A stretch of DNA of 11,894 bases, from NCBI GenBank assembly GCA_015679605.1, contig JAAAVE010000225.1:1-11894 (forward strand), read 5' to 3'. Position numbers and translations under genes: made by a program. The notes beneath the pieces were generated by a model. That model had not been told where the DNA came from and did no database searches. It was given only the letters and a program-made list of their open reading frames with translations. Positions 1-7,300 of this stretch are shown here, in pieces. Within the stretch, counting starts at the first letter, position 1; every line of letters starts with the position of its first letter. Source of the stretch: Podila epigama. Taxonomy: Eukaryota > Mortierellomycota > Mortierellomycetes > Mortierellales > Mortierellaceae.

Positions 1-455
1 AAAAGAAAAAAGAGAAAGAGAAGAGCAGACGAAAGGAAAGGAAAGAAGAGAGAAAGAAAGAAAGAAAAAAATAATGTGAGATTGACTGAGAGTCGTGCTC
101 AGGGAGATAGCCATTGTGTGAATAACAAACGGTCGAAAAAATAAGGATTCAAAGCCCTTTTTTCTCTCTCTGTCAAAAAAGAAAAGAAAAAGAGACAGAC
201 CCCTTGAGGACATCTCTTGCTAACACGCTGTCAGGCAAAAAGCACAGACTGGGCAGACTGGCTGCAGAAAAAAAAAAAATAAGGAGAACTAAGAATATCA
301 TGGATCTGCCTGCAAAAACATGCAAGTCCCTAACGGGATCAACCCCTTTAGTCCAGCCTTGTCGCTTGTGAGAGCTGCAGACAGAAGGAGAGAAGGAGAG
401 AGTAGCATAACAAAGAAAAGATGAGATGGACAAAGGGGGCATCATAGAGTGTGCC

Positions 456-486
456 TGTGTGTGTGTGTTTGAGAGAGAGAGAGGGA
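456..486. repeat. (TG)n/(GA)n dinucleotide microsatellite
   Basis: A TG dinucleotide run passes directly into a GA run. It is a simple-sequence tract in non-coding DNA with no sign of function. Confidence 0.85.
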
Positions 487-742
487 GAAGCTGCTGCTGT
501 GTGACCAATTGCCTGCCCATGGACACTCAACTCGACGCACAAACACGCGTCTTGCGCAAGTTTACAAGCACAAAAATATATATTTATCAAAAAGGAGGGG
601 TGCAAAAAGGAAAAAGTTGGACTGAAGCGAAGCAGCCACCTTATTTTTTGCTTTTTAAGAATGTATATCTCGGCAGTAATAGCAAGAAAAGAACAACAGC
701 AGCAACTACTACTACGACAACAACAAGGGACGGAATATTGTA

Positions 743-774
743 GGGGAAGGGGAAGGGGAAAGGGAAAGGGGGGG
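743..774 (+). other. G-quadruplex-forming motif
   Basis: Five G-runs (4, 4, 4, 3 and 7 G) are separated by A-only loops of 2, 2, 3 and 3 bases. This satisfies the usual rule of four G-runs of at least three with loops of 1-7. It lies about 0.9 kb upstream of the aminotransferase start codon. Any role in vivo is unknown; it may be just one of the purine-rich tracts of this region. Confidence 0.75.
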
Positions 775-1429
775 AAATACTCACCGTGTCCCATCCAGGA
801 TGGACGGACGACGCGTGTATATATTTTTTTTTTGGGATGAATGTAGCTCTTTTCACCTACGACTCATGTGCCATGCCGCCAGACAACACGTCCACAACGC
901 CCACCCCTGATTTTCTACGCAACATGAAGTTTGGCGTGTACTGCATGTTTTTCTGAAGTAACTAACGACGTGTGTTAGCATGTCAAAAATTTTATCGAGG
1001 TTCGCATGTTGTGAGTGCACTTTTTTGCTCATCACTTCCTTATGGCTAAGGTCCTGTCTTGTTCCTGCGATTGGGGGTGGGTTATGGGTACAGAACTACT
1101 TACTAGTTCTACTCTTAATTTTCCCACGATTTGCTTTGTCTCTCCTACGTCTTTGCCCAATGGCCGCAGAGAGGTGGACCAGGACGGCTTAAGGGGTTTG
1201 TCCAGGCGCCTGCTAAACACCTCAAGTGGTACATCTTTTTTTTAACGTTTTGTCCGAAACAAGGCAAAGAAGAAAAAGCCGTTGGGTTCTTTTTTGTGGA
1301 GAGTGTGGGGAGAAGGAGTGTGTGAGTATGATCCTGCGGGGGAAAGGGAATGACCTCAACAGGCGCCATCGATGAACATGTTCTCTGCTGCTGGAGACTG
1401 GATGGACTGGACTCGACTGGTTTTGATTT

Positions 1430-1524
1430 GGATTGGATTGGATTGGGGGTAAAAGACTGGAGGCTGGCCGATTGGCTTGCTTGCTTGTGGATATTGGGGG
1501 GACAATTGACATTGGACATATTGG
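1430..1524 (-). promoter_or_regulatory. Cluster of seven inverted CCAAT boxes (ATTGG)
   Basis: ATTGG occurs at 1432, 1437, 1442, 1471, 1493, 1511 and 1520. The first three form a tandem GGATT array and the last two a tandem ATTGGACAT pair. CCAAT is the recognition core of the heterotrimeric Hap/NF-Y complex of fungi. The cluster lies 160-260 bp upstream of the aminotransferase start codon, so a promoter role is plausible. Part of the clustering comes from simple-repeat expansion, so function is inferred. Confidence 0.45.
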
Positions 1525-1570
1525 ACATGGGACATTTGGTCGAGTGGCCATTGCATAATAGTTCTTCAGT

Positions 1571-1620
1571 CTTCCTTTTTTCTTTTTCTTCTTTTTCTTT
1601 TCTTCCTTCTCCTCATTCTT
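1571..1620 (+). repeat. Pyrimidine (CT-rich) tract in promoter/5' leader
   Basis: About 50 bases consist almost entirely of C and T. A similar tract (4087-4116) precedes the modelled start of the next gene. Such tracts are common in fungal core promoters and often lie close to transcription starts. Here this is inference from position only. Confidence 0.6.
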
Positions 1621-1624
1621 CACC

Positions 1625-1683
1625 ATCCATCCATCCATCCATCCATCCATCCATCCATCCATCCAATCCAATCCAATCCAATC
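1625..1683 (+). repeat. (ATCC)10 microsatellite followed by AATCC repeats
   Basis: Ten perfect ATCC units (1625-1664) are followed by AATCC units to 1683, which also create four CCAAT cores. The array ends three bases before the aminotransferase ATG and therefore almost certainly lies in its 5' leader. Bases 1663-1681 are the exact reverse complement of 1428-1446. Confidence 0.9.
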
Positions 1684-1686
1684 ACA

Positions 1687-3256
1687 ATGTCATCCAACAC
1701 TCACAACCGTGCCTCATGGAAGGTGCCCGCCTCGATCATCTCCAAGCGCACTTCCAACCCCATCCGTGCCATTGTTGATCACATCAAGGTCAAGCCCAAT
1801 CCCAACAAGTCATTGATCTCCCTCGCCCTCGGTGACCCTACTCTCTTTGGCAACTTCAAGATTCACCAGTCTTGCACTGACGCCGTTGCAAAGCAGTTGA
1901 ACTCGTACAAGTCCAACGGATACCCCCCTTCGACCGGTTACCCCCATGCCCGTCAGGCAATCGCAGACAAGTTCACCCTGCCCGAGGCTCCCCTTACCGG
2001 TCAGGATGTCATCATCACCTCAGGCTGCTCCGGTGCCCTCGACATGTGTATCGGTGTCCTCTGCAACGAGGGTGACAACATCCTCTTGCCTCGCCCCGGC
2101 TTTTCCCTCTACCAAACCTTGGCTGACTCGAAGGGTGTTGAGGTCCGCTACTATGATCTCTTGGTAAGTAGCAACTATCATTGGACTTCAAGAAAGCTAT
2201 CCATTCATTTATAGATCATTATTGATCATTACTATGACACATGCTATATCGACAATATCGACTGGATCATTGAATAATCTCTCTTCCACACTCGTACTCC
2301 AAATGAGGAGAAATGGATGAGCTGGCGTTAACAATCTTGCTATTCTACCCATCAATCGATCAATTTAGCCCGAGAACAACTGGGAGATGGATTTGAAGCA
2401 GCTCGAGTCCTTGATCGACGAACGCACCTCGACCGTCGTCATGAACAACCCTTCTAACCCTTGCGGATCCGTCTTCAGGAAGCAGCACCTTCTCGACTTT
2501 CTCGCTGTCTGCGATCGTCATCACCTCCCCGTTATTGCCGACGAGATCTACTGCGACCTCGTCTTCTCCGGCAACGAGTTCTTCCCACTCGCCTCCTTGA
2601 CCGAGACCGTACCAATCTTGTCTGTTGGTGGTTTGGCCAAGAAGTACCTCGTTCCTGGCTGGCGCGTCGGCTGGATCTTTATTCACGACCGCAACGACGT
2701 CTTTGCTGCCGAGGTGCGTGAGGGTCTCAACAGCCTGAGCCAGTTGATTCTCGGATCCAACTCTCTCATCCAGGCTGCCCTTCCTGATATCTTGAACAAT
2801 ACCGATCCCAGCTTTTACAGTGATACCCGTGTCCAGCTCGAGGTACAAAATTGCAACTTGTCTGATGGCATATCTTGGTTTGATGGCGTATTATATTCAA
2901 CATGTTTTTAACAAACAATCTCACCATTTCAATCGTTCGTGTGACTTTTTAAAAAATCTTTTTAGGCCAATGCCAAGCTCAGCACCGAGATCTTGTCCAA
3001 GGTGCTTGGCTTGAAGGTCATTGTGCCTCAGGGTGCCATGTACGTCATGATCTCGATCAATGTTGCCGAGTTCAAGGATATTCCCAACGACATTGTCTTT
3101 ACTGAGAAGCTCCTTGGTGAAGAGTCTGTCATGTGCTTGCCCGGATCTGTATTCCAGTGCCCCAACTTTATCCGCATCGTCTTCACCTCTCCTCCAGAGG
3201 TTCTCCAGGAGGCCTACCAGCGCATGGCCGACTTTTGTGCTCGTCACCATGTCTAA
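1687..3256 (+). CDS. Tyrosine aminotransferase (animal-type), 3 exons, 413 aa
   Basis: PLP-dependent fold-type I enzyme that transfers the amino group of tyrosine (and probably phenylalanine) to 2-oxoglutarate, giving 4-hydroxyphenylpyruvate; presumably cytosolic, as no targeting signal is seen. Exons are 1687-2163, 2369-2842 and 2966-3256, all joined in phase 0. The start ATG has A at -3, and the N-terminal NPIRAIVD motif is near the start of the conserved core. Seen in order: ALGDPTLFG (~47-55), SGCSGALD cofactor-phosphate loop (~111-118), NPSNPCG (~187-193), DEIY (217-220), and the Schiff-base lysine in [12 protein letters not shown] (K250). R387 in NFIRIVF is the substrate-carboxylate arginine. 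The match to the vertebrate TAT family runs along the whole length. Compared with human TAT (454 aa) only the variable N-terminal extension is missing. Codon choice is strongly biased to C-ending codons, suggesting good expression. Alternative: a related aromatic or broad-range aminotransferase of the same subgroup. Confidence 0.93.
2164..2368 (+). other. Intron 1 of the tyrosine aminotransferase gene
   Basis: GTAAGT donor directly after the codon for L159, and TTTAG acceptor before the PENNW codons. It is 205 nt, phase 0. A GTTAAC near 2327 is the likely branch region. Removal restores the family's YDLL-PEN continuity. The intron carries repeated GATCATT words (2214, 2224, 2264). Confidence 0.92.
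2843..2965 (+). other. Intron 2 of the tyrosine aminotransferase gene
   Basis: GTACAA donor after the codon for E317, and CTTTTTAG acceptor. It is 123 nt, phase 0. Reading through meets a stop at about 2909, whereas splicing rejoins the conserved QLEANAKL helix to the C-terminal domain. Confidence 0.92.
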
Positions 3257-3266
3257 ACAATTGTAC

Positions 3267-3272
3267 ATTAAA
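3267..3272 (+). terminator. Putative poly(A) signal ATTAAA of the aminotransferase gene
   Basis: ATTAAA lies 11 bases after the stop codon and is followed by an A/T-rich stretch and a T-run (3296-3304). This is the usual layout of a fungal 3' end. Only the motif supports it. Confidence 0.5.
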
Positions 3273-3447
3273 TAGCATATTATGAATTGAATTCTCTTTT
3301 TTTTGGTCTGTACTTGTTTACTATCTCTTCAAACTAACTCGATGTTGAATGAGAACAATGAGAACCATAGCCATATCTACAATGTCTACAAAAAAAAAAA
3401 AATGCCATGGACAACTGGTGTCTGGTTATTGAGTGTCAACTACACAT

Positions 3448-3480
3448 CACGTGCTCTGACCACATCGGTCTTGTCACGTG
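3448..3480. promoter_or_regulatory. Symmetric double E-box element (CACGTG ... CACGTG)
   Basis: Two perfect CACGTG palindromes (3448-3453 and 3475-3480) flank a GACC-N5-GGTC inverted repeat (3458-3461, 3467-3470). All three share one centre at 3464, with 4-base gaps on either side. CACGTG is the core site of fungal bHLH factors of the Cbf1/Pho4 type. It lies about 190 bp past the aminotransferase stop and ~0.85 kb upstream of the ArfGAP start, so its target is uncertain. Confidence 0.45.
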
Positions 3481-3626
3481 TCGACATGATTTTGCCATTC
3501 CCATATCTCTCAATTTCACGACTCACTCCATTGTTCACCACTGTTCCCACCTAAGTGAATATTACATTTTTTTTTGCTCCACTGCTACGCAAAATGACCA
3601 AGTTGGGGCTTTTCTGTTGCGTGAAA

Positions 3627-3680
3627 GGACAATGACAAGGACAATGACAAGGACAATGACAAGGACAGGACAAGGACAAA
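3627..3680. repeat. 12-bp tandem repeat GGACAATGACAA, 3 copies plus degenerate hexamers
   Basis: Three perfect units (3627-3638, 3639-3650, 3651-3662) pass into shorter GGACAG/GACAAG variants up to ~3680. The unit is itself a doubled hexamer, GGACAA plus TGACAA. No coding role is seen. Confidence 0.9.
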
Positions 3681-4315
3681 GGTCAAGGCTGAGGAATAAC
3701 TTGGAAAGGGTCGAGGAATAAGAAACGGACCCAAAAAAAAAAAAAATAGAATAGCCACATGATGAGAATGTTTGGCGGGAAAATTGTTGGCTATACCGCA
3801 ATAGGGGCAAAAAAAAAAGGGCTTTTGGACGTGTCCAAATTTTTCACGTTTCCTGTCTGTCTACCTGTCAACTTGGCTGCGCCTGTCTACCTGCAAGCAA
3901 GCAAGCAATACAAGCAGCAAAAGTAAAAGCAAAGCATGCAGACAAACAAACAAACCAACAAACAAGCACGAGAGTTGGAGCCCTCGAGGATCGAAATGAT
4001 CAAGTGATCGTTATGAAGAGTGACCTCTCGTCATTCCAGTCTGTTCCATGCATGCACATGAACAAAGTGGGGGGGAAGGAATTAGTTTTCTTTTTCTTTC
4101 TTTTTTTCTTTTTCTCATGAATGAAATTGTCATTACTCTCCTTCACCATTCACCTTAATCACAGTTGGCATACTGACACACAGCGCACTCATCCCCCGAA
4201 CAAACACCCTTTGCCTACTGAACCGTCCCTCATACCCCTCTCCCTTCTACCACATATTCCACCACCTACCCCCCCAAAAAGAGACAAACAGTATCATCCA
4301 TCCCACTCCTTCCTA

Positions 4316-7300
4316 ATGCCAAATCCACCCACAGGAACGCGGATACCACTCGCCATAGTCCAGCCAAATCCAGCCACATGCAAGTCTACAAATCATTTTA
4401 AAACATATGCGCAAGGCACAAGGAACACCCTTTGCTGTCGAACATACACTCTAACTGAACAATCTTTTGTGTGATTTTTCATCATACAGTTGCTATCACA
4501 CGGATACTAGTTCATAGTACGGCGTCGTCTTCACATCCAAGTCTCACCATCGTCGTCAATCCTCCTTTGGATTTTACAGTCGAACCGCATCCTGCAGGAG
4601 CCTCAGTGGAGGTCGTACATCTCTCTCCAGACCATGAGCCCACCTCTGCATTATTATGTCCTCCTATTCTAAAAGTCCCTGTTGTGGGGAATCATTTGCG
4701 TCTAGTTTTTGAGTGGACGACAGGAGTTCAACACCATGCACGGACATATGCTCAGCCTCAATCTTCGCCAACTCTTCTACAGTTTCCTACTTGGAAACAA
4801 GAAGACAAGGCCCTGCCTCTTGTGCCACCAACAACAACATCATCATCATCATCATCGTCATCATCGCCGCCACCATCATCCCAAGAGCAGGAGAGCAAGC
4901 AGGAGAGCAACAACATTCAGGACTATGAGCTTTATTTTACTGTAGCACGGTCAGAGCAAGACATTCAGGATCTTTGTCAAGAGACAGGGCCACGCCAGCT
5001 AGGTTTTCTTACACCTGTAATAGCAACACCAGTCCATGCTACGCACAGCAATAGTGCCATCCAAATGCACCGATGGGAATGGAGTTATCCTGTCGCTGAC
5101 GAGATCTCCGCCAGCAACAGCTCCGATGGATACAAGGCCATATTCGTAGTACGTTTTCAACCTGAGACGTTGGATTTGGTGACGGACGTTTTTGTCTTCA
5201 TCATATTTGATTACGAAATGTTCGGGTTCTTGGCATCGTTCATTTCACATCTCTTTTCTCTTTTTTTTTGACAAGTGTGTGTTGCTAACTTATCTCTTAC
5301 CTTTAGTTTCTACACAAATCAAGTTCAAGTCAACAAGTGGAGATTGTCTCCCAGTTTGCTCTTGGGATCTATCGTAAGTCCTCTTATGCACGCACTATGA
5401 CCTGAAAAGAAGTAATGGCAATGAAAAATAAAAGTTGGATAGGGACAGCATTTCTAACAATTCCACACCACATGCATCCTCTTCAGCTACACCGTCGTCT
5501 GAATCCTTGCCCACATCGTCAGGAGTCCGCTTCTCATTGCCGCAGATACAAATGCCTTCGATTCCAGGTGTACGTCATTGGCGGCGAACATCTACCCCAG
5601 AACGACAGAGCACTTCATTCTGGAGCAAGTTCCCTTCCTTTGGAAGTAGCCACAACTCGCTCCCCTCGTTCACAGAACCACTTAACCCACCTGCATCCGC
5701 GCCCACACCTGCATCCGCATCCGCATCCACCCTTCCACCTACTACAACCTCACCCTTGTCACCCTCACGCACAGAAATCGCTGAACCACAGATACCAGAT
5801 GTGTCAGGATCCAGCAAGTCTAGCATCACCTCATCGAGCTCAACGGCCATACCTCTCGCCAACGACACTGAAGATGGACCGTTGTTCCGTGCAACTGTTG
5901 TCGAATGTGAAAACCATATTCGCCAAATGAAAATGACCACCAAGCGGATCGCCAAAGCCGCTCAAACGGTGCTCGAGGCGCGAAGGGCTTGGGTTGCAGC
6001 AGAGGAGAATTTTGCCAAGGAGCTTGCCAATTTCAAGCCAGCTGAACAACTCGTGGAAAAATACCTTCATCCTATGGCTCAGACTTTGGGTGAACGATCG
6101 GAAATGCTTGCTCGACAGATGCGGAACCTCCTCATTGAACCCCTCGCCAGATTTCAGGCTGTGGACCTAAAAGCGGCTGAGGTATACCGCAAGTCCTTTG
6201 ACGAGGAGAGCAAAGAGTACTACAGCTTCTTGGCAAAGTACATGGCGATGAAGCTTGAAAACAATCCTCAGAAAAAGGTCAGCGCCGACGCTCGGTACGA
6301 AAGGAAGAGGCAGCACTTTGAAGCAAAGCGATTCGAGTACTGGGTCTTCCTCCTGGATATGCGAGTTGGCGGCAGCAAAGGCGAAGAACTCTTTCAGCAT
6401 ATCATCAACTATTCTGAAAAGCATTGTCGGAACTGGGTAGAAATGGGTCAGCTCGCAGATGAGATGAAGATTGACCTTGAGAGTATGGTCTCCGCCTTGG
6501 CAGTATCACAGGAGAAAACAGCCGCACAGAGAAAGGAACGGCATGACCAACGCAAGCGACTGAGCCACATGTTTGATGACCAAGAGCTCGCCTCTGTCAA
6601 CTTTTCTGTCCCACAGCCGACAGCGAGCCTTGCAGGATCCGACACGACTACGACTACCCTCGAACCACCCGTAGCTCCTTTTTACGGTCTCTCCGCCAAC
6701 AACAGCTTTGACGGTGCCTCGTTGAGTAACAACTCGGCCATGGATTTGGTAGATGGCCAACTCAAGGCCCCTACTGGTCAGGACAATACCCATCAGCCTC
6801 AATCACCATCCGTCACAACAAAGGCCACTACCATTGGCACAACACCCTCCAATATTGCAGGCATCCGGGATCTAGAGCATCAGGATATTGATACAGGAAC
6901 AGCCATGGGTCGACGCAAAGAAGGCTTTCTTTTTGCAACCAGTAAGCCGAATCTGCACAATAGCACCGTTCTTGACAAGCCGAGCAATACGAATTGGCGA
7001 AAGTACTGGTGTGTTGTTTCCGAGGGGCGTCTACATGAGTATTCTCACTGGAAGAAAGGTGTCACCATGGTCCACAATGAGCCTATTAACCTCCGCATTG
7101 CCACTGTACGTGCTAGCAGGACTCAGGAAAGGCGTTTCTGCTTTGAGGTCATTACTCCTAAATTCAAGCGTGTCTACCAGGCAACCTCCACCGAAGACAT
7201 GAACTCTTGGATCAATGTCATCTCGAACGCAATTCAGGGCCTACTGAGCGGCACAAGCAGCTGTCGGAACCTCAATCTGCAATATGAGCGTGAGTCAAGG

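Larger units (their letters stand above)
1..1429. other. Non-coding stretch with simple-sequence tracts, no gene seen
   Basis: I see no gene here. The first ~70 bases are almost pure A/G (GAAAG and GAAA units), and A-runs recur near 170-200 and 266-280. Open frames on both strands are short, translate simple repeats into low-complexity peptides, and match no family I recognise. It is probably intergenic DNA plus the distal promoter of the downstream aminotransferase gene. It could also hold the promoter or 5' leader of a gene beyond the left edge, which cannot be judged from this window. Confidence 0.6.
3257..4315. other. Intergenic region between aminotransferase and ArfGAP genes
   Basis: No gene seen. 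It holds the 3' end of the aminotransferase gene, A-runs (~3390-3402, 3733-3746), two CACGTG boxes, a 12-bp tandem repeat, an 11-bp direct repeat CTGTCTACCTG (3857-3867 and 3883-3893), and CAAG/CAAA simple repeats (3893-3970). Three GATC words lie at 3989, 3998 and 4006. A CT tract (4087-4116) leads into a C-rich stretch. The CT tract and C-rich stretch probably mark the core promoter and 5' leader of the ArfGAP gene. An open frame from an ATG at 4121 is in frame with the chosen ATG at 4316 and would add 65 residues, but it looks like translated leader. Confidence 0.6.

Noticed and set aside
348-794. Open frame of 148 codons on the minus strand, and overlapping frames in the first kilobase
   Set aside because: They translate purine/pyrimidine repeats and runs of Ser, Phe, Pro and Val, begin at arbitrary codons, and match no family.
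1625-1683. Possible CRISPR-like or telomeric array
   Set aside because: The units are 4-5 bp with no spacers and do not match a telomere repeat. It is an ordinary microsatellite.
1350-1778. 142-codon plus-strand frame overlapping the aminotransferase start
   Set aside because: It is the ATCC array read in another frame (repeated Ser-Ile-His-Pro) and runs out of frame into the true gene.
4121-4474. ATG at 4121 as the ArfGAP start or as a separate small protein
   Set aside because: The 65 extra residues are His/Pro/Thr-rich translation of a C-rich leader right after a CT tract. The ATG at 4316 gives the family-like N-terminus. It stays possible as an in-frame alternative start.
5192-5377. Small frame overlapping intron 2 and exon 3 of the ArfGAP gene
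   Set aside because: It spans intron sequence including the CTAAC branch site and CTTTAG acceptor. The spliced frame fits both neighbours better.
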